Shown here piece by piece: positions 10,701 to 22,060 of a stretch of 64,000 bases of DNA (positions are counted from its first letter, which is position 1; every line of letters starts with the position of its first letter). Position numbers and translations under genes: made by a program. This stretch comes from Temnopleurus reevesii (lineage: Eukaryota > Echinodermata > Echinoidea > Temnopleuroida > Temnopleuridae). The notes under the pieces were generated by a model, which searched no databases, was not told the DNA's origin, and saw only the letters and a program-made list of their open reading frames with translations. Location: the NCBI GenBank assembly GCA_036244855.1, contig BQKZ01001673.1, positions 1 to 64,000 of the forward strand. Direction: 5' to 3'.

Positions 10701-11148
10701 ACGGCTGATACGCAGGTGGCTTTAGATTCCTCCTCTCATCCCGTAGAAACTGAGCTGATGCTAATCAACGCACTTTTTCTTCTTTCTAAGCGATACCAAA
10801 CAAAATTCGTGCTTAGTAGCCTCCTCCCATCGACATCATTCCATCATTCTGAACATCATCTCATAGACGGTGTTCCTCTGTTAGTTCCTTCATTTCAATC
10901 TTAACATTCGCGCCTTTTTCTGAGAGAACGCGGGAACATTCTCAGCTGGTACTATTTTTGCGATCTAACCCGATCATCGGATTCTTCTGGACCTAATTTG
11001 TCTTGATCATCTCTCTGGTCTTACTTTATTGTGATCTTAACTTTGAGGGAGCAGTTGGTGGTCGACTTTAAGTGCCGCTTATCTACGAATTTCGCTTTAC
11101 GAGACAGGTTGCAACTAAAACAGTTTTGTGGAATTTCTTTGTCATAAG
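10690..11148 (+). other. Candidate non-coding first exon (5' UTR)
   Basis: Runs from the pyrimidine-rich start region to TCATAAG|GTAAGACT, a strong 5' splice donor with GT at 11149-11150. No long ATG-initiated frame exists inside; the 62-codon frame at 10716 would need a GTG start. This fits a leader exon whose coding exons lie downstream. The start is approximate. It could instead be a chance donor after an enhancer-like block. Confidence 0.35.
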
Positions 11149-12508
11149 GTAAGACTAATTGTTAGTGTTAGTGTATATGGGAGTTGTTGAATTTAGCAAT
11201 ACATTGTGATACAAACTGAAATTATGTACATGTCCTATCTATTCCAAGAAAAATTGATAAATCATTCATTCTGGTGTTTATGTTTAATGACTGTTTAATG
11301 AGTAGTGTATTAATTGTTTGAATGGTAAAATTCCAGCTATGATATGCCGCTCATTTTAGGCCAGAATATTTCGTCGGGTGTGTGCCTGAAGGGGGCTAGC
11401 TTTATTAACTTTTTTAAACGATGGCGCTTTTTGGCTCCAAACAAACGGTTTATTAACATCCTATCAAATAAATAGGTAAAGAACTTTCGTAAAACATTAA
11501 AAATACACAGGGAGATACAATGCAAATACTTGAAACAACCTTTGGGAAATAATAATGTGAATTTAGATCATCATTTGATCTTATTTAGGAAGACCTCTGA
11601 CAGTCTGATGCGGTTACCATTTGTATAGTGACTAAGATCATCCTTCTCGTGCAGAATTCAATCGTTGGGTAAATATTTCAGAACATCGTGGGCTCGAAAG
11701 TGTTAGGATTGCCGCGCTCAGTTTAGAGCATGAGATACACTGGTTTACATGAGTAAGTGGTGGTTGCTCTCGTCTGCTCGTCTGCAAATCCCTGGTTTGT
11801 CAATGTAGACAGCGAAAAATTGGAAGTGGGTTGAACCTTCCAAGTAGAATATAATATATATGCTTAAAAAACGACACGATATACATTTAGATTAATAGTA
11901 TAACGAATAAGATACCGTTTTTTAATTAGAACATGTTTTAAAGAGAACGCTCTTCACCCTAAGCTTTGAAAATATAATGAATTAGTTTAAGAGGTTTCAC
12001 TTTCTTTGGAATAGCTATCATCTAAATACAACTACATGTATTGAGAAACTTACCATTCGTACATACAGATGAAACAAAAATATAGGAAAAGATTACCGTG
12101 TCCAAATTCCTTGTAAAAAGAAGTTAAAAATACATAATGGCTCTGCTGTGGTTCTTTGATTTCTATTAAGCAGTTTAGATCGTGCAGAATGTGCTAGCAA
12201 CTGAAATATTTTAGCTGATGTACAAAACATCTGAGGGAAGGAAAAGAGAACATAATCTAGTTTTTCCAGCGCAAATTAAAAGATGCGTTGCATATCTGCT
12301 CTTGACAAGAAATTTCTTAAGGTCAGTGGGTAATCAAAACTCATAGTTGATGATCACTCTGTCCATGTTATGTGATCAATTTTCTTCTGGAGAAAACTTG
12401 CCTCAAGAATGATACCAACATCATCTTAAAACCAGTCAATCAAAATCAATTTGTACTTGCCATGGTGAAATAAAAGCACATTAAAATTCGTTCGGTCATG
12501 CGAATCTG
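11149..12508. other. AT-rich stretch, possible first intron
   Basis: No gene, SINE or inverted repeat found. If the donor at 11148/11149 is real this is the start of an intron. The 62-codon minus-strand frame at 11337-11525 has no recognisable motif. Confidence 0.4.
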
Positions 12509-12626
12509 GGGCCCGTAACATAAAACAAGTTTGCAATCAATCGCAAACTTTAGTACATGATTTCCCATAGACTTGCGATTGATATCAATCGTACGATCGA
12601 TTGCAAAGCTTTATGTTACGGGGCCC
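12509..12626. mobile_element. M7 palindromic MITE
   Basis: The termini GGGCCCGTAACATAAA and TTTATGTTACGGGGCCC are complements. The interior has facing TTGCAATCAATCGC and GCGATTGAT blocks. A weak relative (CCTGTAACATAAA) may lie near 21206. Confidence 0.75.
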
Positions 12627-13272
12627 TGGTAACATTTTCCTCTAACACTAGGCTATCATCTCCGTGTCCTCGACATAGTTTGCCTTAAAACAGATGCCGA
12701 AGAGGTTTTCATTTCCCCCATTTTTTTTTTCAAATGTTAAAAATGGCAAGCTAAAACTCTGCTTCAAATCGTGTCGAAATTTTAACACACAGTGTTAAAT
12801 CGCCACCCTTTAGCATCGCTTTCAATTGTGACGACTTAACAGAAAGTCATAACACAGCGTCTTCGCCAAAGTATTTAATAAAAACTAACACAGAATACCA
12901 ACGCACTAGAAATGAAGGGGGGGGGGGAGAATTGATACTCGAAATTAATTATGACGAGCGGTTTTCGTGTCACTTCATGAACGCCTAATGAAGCGATACA
13001 TATAATATGATTACAGGTCGGTAGTCACCAGAAGAAAATGCCTTGACGATTTTACCCTTGGAGACCGCCTTGTGATATCACTGGGGTAGAGAGAGTATTG
13101 AGAGATCCTTAACATATCGGATTAGTGCGTAGGCTTGAAACTGGTTCACCTTGTGGATCTCAATGTTACAATTTGCATCACCAAGGTTTTGAATGTGTCA
13201 GTTTGGAATAATATGCAGTGTATCAAGTTTTGTCTGACAGATTATTAATTTCTCACTTAGTGCGAAGAAGGT
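12627..13272. other. Non-coding stretch
   Basis: Contains a T run near 12720, a palindromic TTTTAACACACAGTGTTAAA near 12779 and a G run at 12917-12926. No gene is recognised. Confidence 0.45.
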
Positions 13273-13450
13273 CCAGGGCGGTGTTTCACCAAGATAAGAA
13301 AGACTTTACGCACGACTTTACGTTCGACTGGTACCCCTTCTTGTGCGTAATAATTCATAATAGTGCACGTATTCAGCGCAAAAATTGATACCAGTCGAAC
13401 GTAAAGTTGTGCGTAACTTTAAGAACGACTTGGTGAAACACCTTCCTGGC
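13273..13450. mobile_element. M10 palindromic MITE, copy 1
   Basis: The ends CCAGG-GC-GGTGTTTCACCAAG and the complement bound arms with ACGTTCGACTGGTA and TACCAGTCGAACGT, around a spacer containing CTTGTGCGTAAT. Shares this layout with 44356-44641 and 58259-58428. Confidence 0.8.
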
Positions 13451-14331
13451 TGGAAAATTACCAAAATACTCATGGTCGCACAAAACGAACACTGGGGAAG
13501 GTTATGAACGCCCGGCGTACGTAGATAAGTAACAAGGGGTGGCAGAGGGGGCGGGCACCCCCGTAGAAAAATGAAAAAGGTGAAAAATAACGGATGATAA
13601 AAGAACGCATTCTCTTAATTCATTCTTCCCCGACGGAGGAACGGGAGGGCGCATCCCCATAAAAATGTGCTTGGCCCCGTTCAACAGTGTTCAAGTGCAA
13701 TCCAGCAATTTCACACAGAGTCCGTCCAAATAGTCAATTGACATTGGATAACTCTTTATTGTAACGGAATCTGCACATTTCGCATCTCAAACCATCTATA
13801 CATGTCCAAATTGTGATATTGTTTGTTTTGCAAGCACGTTCTACGAGCTTAACATGGGCACCTGAATAATATACCCTAGTCTGACGTAGATTTACTACCC
13901 GTTTGCACCGGCAAAAATATGCACTGGAAATATTATAAAAAAAAGAATAATACGGAAAATAGTACTAGTAAAGTTTAAGAATAGTTCTACAGGAAAAGGA
14001 GGGGGTTGAAAGTGTATGGCTTGTGCACTCGTGAAAGTGTTAATAATCATGAACGACCACTTAACTATATAATTGATTTTTATGATACAACTACAGTACC
14101 CCATAGCGCTTATGATTATCAACACGTACACTTACGTAGTAAAGCATTAGTATAAACCCTGGCATACGGCGGTCGATATGGTCCAAAACAACACTACATT
14201 TTATAGATTTAATTAGTAGCTCTAAGTATAGATTTTCATGATACATGCAAGTCCCGGTTCATGTCATCGTATGGGGAATGGTACGCTGCCCAAAACCATG
14301 AATAATGCAGCATTCATTATTATGCATAAGC
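13451..14331. other. Non-coding stretch
   Basis: Nothing recognised. Short minus-strand frames at 13502-13684 and 13895-14131 lack family motifs. Confidence 0.45.
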
Positions 14332-14606
14332 GTGTGATGTTGTGGTTCCGACTTTCGCATTTCAACCAGAGGGTTGTAGGTTCGAATCCCACGGCGGTAA
14401 TTTCCTTCAGCACGAAATGCATCCACATTGTGCTGCACTCAGCCTAGGTGAGGTGGGTACCTGGTAGGAATATTTATTCCCTGAAATTTCATGTGCGCCG
14501 ATGTGCGCCGGGCTAAAGCCAGGGTAATAATAATGCAAATCTCATTGAGCACCCCGCAGAGTGGATACGTGCGCTATATAAATTGCATCTATTCTCATCA
14601 TCCATA
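14332..14606 (+). mobile_element. tRNA-derived SINE, near full length
   Basis: The head has a B box GGTTCGAATCCC and an A-box-like TGTGGTTCCGAC. The body reads AATTTCCTTCAGCACGAAAT, TGCTGCACTCAGCCTAGGTG, GGGTACCTGGTAGGAATATT and GGGCTAAAGCCAGGGTAATA. The tail ends GTGCGCTATATAAATTGCAT (type C). It has a small internal duplication of GATGTGCGCCG. It resembles sea-urchin tRNA-like retroposons from memory. Confidence 0.85.
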
Positions 14607-15466
14607 CTTTTTGCTACATCGTTGGTTCATCATTTTTGCCCAATGGCTGACAAATTATCTGCCATTGCGCCCATACACATGATACTTATTATAATCATTA
14701 TGGTTCTCGTTGCCACAGTACATTGTATTCATTTCTTATTTTGATCAAGTGTTCAATAGTCAATTCATGATAGAAAACCTTTTTCAATTTACCTACACAT
14801 TATGTTGCATTGATTACCATCTCAAGTTAACTTTAATTAACAAAAGTAATATGTATTCTCTTCAACGTTAAAATAGGTAAATATTATGCTTTTATAAACA
14901 TCAAAATCACCATAAGTTTTATGTCAAACTGTATTAAAATATGATGATATATTAAAGTTTTGAGAGGGGTCAATCTCATGTCGTATGGATGTGGGTGACG
15001 TTGTGGTATGTCATTCTAAAGATACAAATTAATTGAGACCTTTAGAATTGGACATCGCATTTTCATCGTATGAATTCTCATGGCATCGTGGTTTTACATT
15101 AAGGAGTAATGATTTTGTAAGCTCAGCCGTCAAATCTCATCACTGCTCCTCGGAATTATACACTCAACAACTCGAAGATCATGGACAAAATCAATTCCAG
15201 ATAAAGTAGCCGATGCTCTCGTACTTACTGTCTTGTAATTAAGAGATAACCCCAAAATGCATTATCTAATTATCGACTCTCGCAGACCCAGAGTGCAAGG
15301 ACCCGGGTGTATCTTCTAAGAGTAAGAATAAATTCGGCAGAGGAATTGTATTAAAAATATGAAAAAGAAAAAACAGAAGTTATTTTTGTTGGTTGTCACG
15401 CTTTATTTTGTATTAAGCCAAGAAGAATGAAATTGGAAAAGTAAAATTGCAATTAACAATCGACCC
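14607..15466. other. Non-coding stretch
   Basis: AT-rich with no recognised element. Confidence 0.45.
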
Positions 15467-15469
15467 TTA

Positions 15470-15781
15470 GGCCCGTATTCCGATAGCGAGGTTTAAGTTA
15501 ACCCTGGTCTAAATCTGTGGTTTAAGTATGGGTAGCCAAAAGTGCCAAAATTTTATTTACAATGAATAATTTGTATGTTAACTGCTCTCTTTTCCCATAC
15601 TCTAATAATGTAGAAAACTATTGAAGTTTTTATTCCGAGACACTTTTAAATGATATGAGCGCCAAATGTGCTGGTAAATTAAACATCGACTATTATAGAT
15701 TCAAGCCTCTTTTAGCTCTCCATACTTAAACCACAGATTTAGACCAGGGTTAACTTAAACCTCGCTATCGGAATACGGGCC
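15470..15781. mobile_element. M11 MITE with perfect 62-bp TIRs
   Basis: The arms 15470-15531 and 15720-15781 are exact complements over 62 bp, starting GGCCCGTATTCCGATAGCGA. TTA flanks both ends (15467-15469 and 15782-15784). The 188-bp centre is AT-rich and non-coding. The 3-bp TTA duplication fits PIF/Harbinger-type MITEs. Perfect arms suggest a recent insertion or arm conversion. Confidence 0.85.
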
Positions 15782-15784
15782 TTA

Positions 15785-16477
15785 GAGTTCAGGGAGAAAT
15801 ATGACCCTTCCTATGAAGTAACTGAAATATGAATATTTCAATTTACATTACTAATTAGGGCTAGATGATGAATTGATTAAAATGGCCAGTGGTATCATCG
15901 TTCATTGATAATTCAGTAGTCACAATTAATAGAAGGTTGTCGGTTGTGTAGCCATCCTTCCACGTTTATTTTCAATTCCAATGTGTCGGAATTTGAATGC
16001 TAAAAATTCATGTGTGCCGAAGCAGGCGTAACTTATGTTTGAAAAAATATCTCACAAAATTCTGTCTCGGAGTCTTCCTATTTTGCAAGAGCAATCGCGC
16101 TACATAAGCTTATCCTTTCCATCCATATACAAGATGCAATCATAACCTAGGTATTCAATCTATTCCCAACCCCTCACATTAACAATGACATTGACAATTC
16201 TTTGGCATTGACTTCATAAATATATATCAACTCCCCGCGTATACGAAGTGGCGCTCGATCATAAATGTTTACCTTTTGTCGGCGAAAAACCCGAGATCTC
16301 GGCCGCAACGGGAAAAAAGCTACTCTTCTCGTTAAAGCCGCCCCTCTTTAGGACGTCAGTTAAATCGAGCGAAACAATTAGCAAAATAGACTACGTACCT
16401 TTCAATTGTTCTAATGGATACCAATTCACTTCCAAACCTGTTTCACTTTGAGGATAATTCACTCACCGACGCCCAGT
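15785..16477. other. Non-coding; CpG-bearing patch at 16225-16345
   Basis: Mostly AT-rich. The 16225-16345 part is unusually rich in CpG and holds the perfect palindrome CCGAGATCTCGG (16290-16301) and GACGTCA. A 67-codon frame crosses it but needs a GTG start and matches nothing I know. A regulatory role is possible but unproven. Confidence 0.35.
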
Positions 16478-16727
16478 AAAGGACGACTCACACCTTTGCG
16501 TCTTTGTCTGCGTCAGCTCAGCGTTTTTGAAGATTAAAAACGCTCCCCGAGCGCACAATATACGCGGATCATACGGTGGACTGACGTAACGCTTCGATCA
16601 AGTAGCGTACCCTGAGCTTCAGTCCACCGTATGACCTGTGTCCTTGTGCGTCCATAGGTAGCGTTCTTAATTTTTAAAAACGCTGGGCCGACGCAGGATA
16701 GAACGTAAAGGTGTGAGTTGGCCTTAC
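16478..16727. mobile_element. M8 palindromic MITE, copy 2
   Basis: Nearly a complete palindrome of about 250 bp. The outer arms are GGACGACTCACACCTTTGCG and its complement. An inner hairpin is formed by CGGTGGACTGACGT and CTTCAGTCCACCG. CAGCGTTTTT and AAAAACGCTGG lie between them. Shares all blocks with 17284, 24314 and 60493. Confidence 0.85.
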
Positions 16728-16820
16728 GGTACCATGGGACTTAGCAACATTGGCAGTAGACAGTGTGTTCCAATAAAAACAAATATCAGATTAAAAAAGT
16801 TTATCTGCCACTCTCCATCA

Positions 16821-16910
16821 TCCTCTCTCTCTCTCTCTCTCCCTCTCTCTCTCTTTCTTATTGTCTTTCTACTCCCTTTTCCTCTCTATCACTCTCTCTA
16901 TCCTCTCTCG

Positions 16911-16960
<50 letters not shown>

Positions 16961-16965
16961 ACCTA
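16821..16965. repeat. (CT)n-rich microsatellite
   Basis: CT repeats with a short (CTGT)n insert near 16912-16924. Ser/Leu-rich frames in two phases are artefacts of it. Confidence 0.9.
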
Positions 16966-17283
16966 TCTCTATTAGCATATTTGCCTTATCTTTTTCGCCC
17001 CATCTTTCACGCTATTTCTGTGCATTGATCATGATTGCTCTTGTTGAAAATCACATTTTTAAAATTCAAATGAATTAAAAAAAACTCATACGTGTTTTTA
17101 AAGGTTTTTACCAACAATTGTTGCATTACCCGTCGTCATGGAAACATATCGAGTTACATTTGAACTACCAATATGATTTCATATTAATCGCCCTACAAAA
17201 ATCCAACGTATTCTATTTTTTCTGATACACCCTCAGCATTACTAGTATAGCATCAAGGCCTTCTGACATTCTCGCAACTATCA

Positions 17284-17539
17284 GTTAAGTCCGACTCACA
17301 CCTTTGTGTTTTAGCCTGCATCGACCCAGCGTTTTTATCAATTAAAAACACTCCCTGGACACACAAAAACGCAGGTAACACGGTGGACTGATGTGCGGCG
17401 TACGTTCCTAGAGCGCAAGCCGAACATCAGTCCACCGTCTGATCCGCTTAAACGTTGCGCTCAGCGAGCGTTCTTAATTTAAAAAAAAAAACCGCTGGGT
17501 CGACGCGGCTAAAAACGCAAACGTGTGAGTCGGCGTTTA
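17284..17539. mobile_element. M8 palindromic MITE, copy 3
   Basis: Same structure as the copy at 16478: CCGACTCACACCTTTGTGTT at the left, GTGTGAGTCGG at the right, with GGTGGACTGATG and CATCAGTCCACCG forming the inner pair. An A run lies near 17480. No coding capacity. Confidence 0.85.
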
Positions 17540-18650
17540 GGCGAAGTATAGAAACGATAATGTGAAATTAGAACTTGGGGTATATACCTGAAAAACAGAA
17601 TGAAATGGTGCGTTGCCAATTCACTAATGTATTTCTACTTTCGAATTGAATACCACCGCGGAGCTATCAAATGCGAATTGTATTAATTTTGTAAATGTCA
17701 GTTAAGGGGCAACACATCGGGCAGGAATAAATTAAAGGGGGAATAGTTGGAGACATATTAAAAGAATGAGTTTTTATCATTCTATAATTTTGCTGAGATG
17801 CTCCCGAAGGAAGTGCAAAATGTATTTAGCTTTAAAATCCCGAATAATTGACCGGGTAACGTAATGTGTTAACCATTTCGGGAGAATGTTTAAAGGATGA
17901 ACAGGTGAAAGCAGCTATAAATATATATTAAGTATAATTTATGCTTTCAATTTGCGACTGTTCGCAAGTGATTTAAAGATATGATCATTCAATTTTGCCA
18001 ATATCTTTTTCTGGCGAAATTAAAGACAAAATGTCTGAAATATTTTGAAATTAGCTGTGAAAACCTAGATTACCATCACCATCACCGCCACCGCCACCAG
18101 ATCAAGCCCTGGGTGATGCATTCTCCTAACTCATTGGATTATGATATGTTCAATATATTTCTAAAAATGGTGTCTTCAGTGATTTGTATGTAATGACTTT
18201 GGAACGACCTTTCATATTGTAAAGAAATGTTTGTTGAGTATATTAGCGATGTGTAACGAAATAGCTTACAGAGTGAGCAATATTCGCCTTACTTTGAATT
18301 ATTACTTCCAATATGGTATCGTTTATATTAACCATTATAGGCTTACTTTGTAAACATCAGTCTTGCAATATCTTACGCCTTCTAGACCTCTACTTTTTAT
18401 AGAGTTCACGCTCTCTTATTATTGCGTTATAATGAAAATGCGATATTAATACAACCTGTCATAATATATTTGTGAAAACCCCTGATTTCTTTCGTATTCA
18501 TCGTCTCCATCTCAATGAGAACAAGCACCACCATTTACAACACCAGCATCATCACCGCCACCTCCTCTCCATGTTATTCCATTACGTATGATTTTACCTT
18601 TTATAATCCATTAATAATACCATGACTACGGTTGTACTAATCAGCCGGCA
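17540..18650. other. Non-coding stretch
   Basis: AT-rich. A short CACCATCACCGCCACC-type run near 18074-18096 precedes the large ATC array. No gene is recognised. Confidence 0.45.
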
Positions 18651-18714
18651 TCACCATCACCTGATCCCTATGATCCTTTGTATTCTCATTTTCATCGTCA
18701 TCATCATCATCATT

Positions 18715-18769
<55 letters not shown>

Positions 18770-18848
18770 CATCATCATCATCACCATCAGCATCATCATC
18801 ATCATCATCATCATAATCATCATCGTCATTATCATCATCATCATCATT

Positions 18849-18902
<54 letters not shown>

Positions 18903-18960
18903 TTCAACATTATCATCATTATCATCATCATCAACATTATCATCACTTACACCACCACCA
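18651..18960. repeat. (ATC)n array, about 300 bp
   Basis: Long ATC/CAT repeat interrupted by ATT, GTC and ACC units. It produces poly-His, poly-Ile, poly-Asp and poly-Met frames on both strands. These are repeat artefacts, with no flanking protein-like sequence. Confidence 0.95.
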
Positions 18961-19018
18961 TCATAATTCCCATGTTCCCAAAACGCGAGTGACACTCTTT
19001 ATCACCACCACCAAGAAT

Positions 19019-19390
19019 CCCCCGCTACCACCTCACTCACTGCATCCTATTCCCTATGCTTGACTTCCACTCCTCTCTGCCTCTTGCATCTTCTTTAATA
19101 CATCTCCTATATTTCATACTACATTTACATGGCCTCTCGCTCCTTCATATTCTTTCTCCTCATTTTGCTCTTCATGTTCTTCCTCATCTTCCGCCTCCAC
19201 TGTCTCCTCCTCAATTTCTCTCTCATCTTGCATTCCTCTTCCTGATCATCTCACTTCCACATCTGTTTCATCCAACCCGCTTAATATTCAAACTCGTCTC
19301 TTTTCCCATCTCCATCACCTCAGATCACTACCCATTCTGGGCTCCCTATCCTAGCTTCTTATTGCTAAAGAAAATATCTCCATTACAATA
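19019..19390. other. Pyrimidine-rich stretch
   Basis: CT-rich on the + strand (TCCTCATCTTCC and similar). The 111-codon Leu/Ser/Pro-rich frame reflects this composition and I do not call it a gene. Confidence 0.55.
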
Positions 19391-19594
19391 GCATAAAATG
19401 GATTCTCATAAGAGTTAACTAATTTTAAAGATCTTGAAATAGTTCTACTGAACTATCCTGGAAATGTGATATTAAAACATTTATAAACAAATAAAGATAC
19501 GAAAATTGGCATGCTTTTATGATACCTTCTAATGCAATATTTCCTATGTTGGCGGCAGAAATGAATATTAGTTTGTGGTAAACAGATGAATGTA

Positions 19595-19596
<2 letters not shown>

Positions 19597-19668
<72 letters not shown>
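19597..19668. repeat. (GATA)n microsatellite
   Basis: About 18 GATA/ATAG units. On the minus strand it directly follows GACGAATAAAAATT, so it is the 3' tail repeat of the LINE-type element beside it. Confidence 0.95.
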
Positions 19669-19671
<3 letters not shown>

Positions 19672-19991
19672 TTTTATTCGTCCACAATGGGAAATGGATT
19701 TATTTCAATTACAACATGTCAATTTCAATAGGAATAAAGCGTACTTAGTTACCCTAACAGCTTCTTTAATTTCGCACTGAATTTCAAACGATATCTAAGC
19801 TCCAAACGTTCCTTTTTAAACTTAATTTCTTTCGTGCTGGAACTCGCACTTATCTTTAAGGATGTGCAGCTGTGGATGTTGATCAGATCCAATCGATCAT
19901 TGAACTTGAGACCAACACACCAGACCACGTGTGAATGTGTGTTGAAGCGTTGAGGGAATAGGTGGATGAGCTTCATCGCACCTTGAGACAC
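19669..19991 (-). mobile_element. LINE-type 3' end with 80-codon frame
   Basis: On the minus strand an open frame (19991-19749) ends in a basic stretch, RYRLKFSAKLKKLLG, then stop. About 75 bp later comes CCCATTGTGGACGAATAAAA, then the (TATC)n tail. A Lys/Arg/Leu-rich end followed by a short 3' UTR and microsatellite resembles LINE 3' ends, but I see no reverse-transcriptase motif. It may instead be a last exon of a gene, with AATAAA as poly(A) signal. The start codon would be GTG, so the 5' limit is arbitrary. Confidence 0.45.
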
Positions 19992-20705
19992 TAAACGGGT
20001 AGGAAGGGGGAGATGATGAGGGTCCAGTCACATTAGATCAGCCACAAACGTATGGTAATTGATCCCTAAGCGATCCCTATGAACCCACAGGACGGACGTC
20101 TGTCTAACGCACATTGAGACACTAAACGGGCCGGAAGGGGGAGATGATGAGGGTTCAGTCACATTAGATCAGCCACAAACGTATGGTAATTGATCCCTAA
20201 GCGATCCCTATGAACCCACAGGACGCACGTCTGTCTGACGTACATTGAGACACTAAACGGGCTGGAAGGGGGGGGGATAATAAAGGTTCAGACACATTAG
20301 ATCAACCGTAAACGAATGGTAAATATGCAGTAAAACCGTTAATTGATCCCAAAGCGATCCCTATGACCCCATCCCCCCACCCCCGCACCCCGCAGGACGC
20401 ACGTTTGTCTAATGCACCTTAGACTCTAAACGGGATGAAAGGTGGGGGGTGGTGAGGGTACAGTCACATTAGATGAGTCGCAAATGTACAGTTAACACGT
20501 TTGATGGTTTCTATGCACCCGCAGGGTTCACGTTTGCCTAACGCACCTAGATACTCTAAACGGTTTGAAATGTGGAAGATGGTGAGGGTTCAGCCACACG
20601 AGCCCAGCCACAAATATGCAGTTACACGTAAAGATTTAATTGAATTTGTTTGACATGTTTGATGGTCCCTATGCACCCACAAGACGCACTTTTGTAAAAT
20701 GCATG
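19982..20705. repeat. Minisatellite, five units of about 130-175 bp
   Basis: Units start at about 19983, 20114, 20245, 20418 and 20547. Each has TTGAGACACTAAACGGG, GGGGGAGATGATGAGGG, CAGTCACATTAGATCAGCC, CACAAACGTATGG, GATCCCTATGAACCCACAGG and ACGCACGTCTGTCT. Units 1 and 2 are 131 bp and nearly identical, while units 3-5 are longer or diverged. It directly abuts the LINE-type end. Confidence 0.9.
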
Positions 20706-22030
20706 TACATGTATAACTATGTAACAATCTCTTTGCACATTATTATGGAGGAATTCGTTCGACTTTGTTCAACATACACGCTATTCAACTAGGCATCTTT
20801 CATGGAAATCTTTTAGATAAAATCAATTTTACGCTGGACACGTCGGTTATTGCTGTGTGACTGTGGTTCTATGAGAGGAAAAGAGATGCTCAGTTTTGTT
20901 CTTTTCATCTTCAACGCACGGCGGATGTGAAGAATGTATTGAGATGTCATGAACGAGAGCATATTTGAAGTACTTAACATCAGATTTTCACTTCGGCTTT
21001 AATAGCAAACCGTGATGCATGCTGCTCTCTTGAGGGACATGAGATAGAAATTATGACACAAAATGACTGACACAGTTCCGTGATTCAAGCCAGACTGTGA
21101 ATGAAATCAGAGGATGAGACAAACTTGAAATGAAGCTTGATAATAAGTGGCCTTGTTTAATAATTTCATTTAATAATCTTTTGTCCCAGAAATCACATCA
21201 GAAGCCTGTAACATAAAAGATTAATTGAAAATTAATCATATCTCTATGGTACATGTATTTTGCAATAGACTGACGATTAATATTCATCATAATCTTAACT
21301 GCTTGTTGTATGTCACAGACTCAAGACTATTTGGTTTTACGGAGTTTATTGTCGTATGAAAGATGACTGGCTACACTTAATTACACTTAATTGAAGTTAT
21401 AAGATATTATTTTGTTAACCATACACCCCTTTTCAGCTAAGTTAATAACTGAAGATTATATCGCTCGTATTATTTGACAACATTTTGTACTTCTTGTTAT
21501 CACTATATGAAATAATGTTTGATAAAAACGGGATACACGTACTATGAAGGTGTGTATTGTTTGAAGCACGTTTCTGCAAGTTTGACATTGGACAGTCAGC
21601 ATCAATTTGGAAAATATAAATTCGACGAGAACTCTAATAAAAGAAGAAAAAAATAGGAAACGAGTATTGCATCGTGATGAAACAAGTCAAGGCTGGTCTA
21701 TTCATATTTTGCTGCGCTCCAATTAAAATCAATTTATCATATATAGCTGCCAAACGAAAATGAAAAGCGAGTGACGACTGATATGCGACTCATTTCGTAG
21801 TAAACACAAGGGGACCCAGCGACGACCCTTGTGTCATGTCATATATTAATACACGGTCAAGGGAATACATTACACAGGTGCTGTGTTCTCATGGACAAAG
21901 ATCGTTATGAATAGGAGATGATGGCTTCATCTTAACAAATGACGCTATCAACAAACAAAAGCCGGTAATAATGAGACTATTACCGGGTTATTCATTTTCA
22001 TGAATGCCATAAACGACAATGTTCCAAGTC
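20706..22030. other. Non-coding stretch
   Basis: No gene found. There is a weak M7-like pair near 21206-21325 and a small hairpin, CCGGTAAT with ATTACCGG, near 21962-21985. Confidence 0.45.
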
Positions 22031-22060
22031 CCCCCCCCCCCCCCCCNCCCCCCCCCCGCC
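22031..22060. repeat. Poly-C tract containing an N
   Basis: A C run of about 27 bases with one N at 22047. The length is probably not reliable. Confidence 0.9.

Noticed and set aside
10716..10904. 62-codon coding start in the candidate leader exon
   Set aside because: It needs a GTG start and has no Kozak-supported ATG. A non-coding leader is simpler.
14375..14395. tRNA gene suggested by the B box
   Set aside because: No cloverleaf can be formed with a proper acceptor stem. The B box belongs to a SINE repeated elsewhere in the window.
18622..18995. Long poly-His, poly-Ile and poly-Asp open frames
   Set aside because: They are translations of an ATC microsatellite in different phases, with no flanking protein-like sequence.
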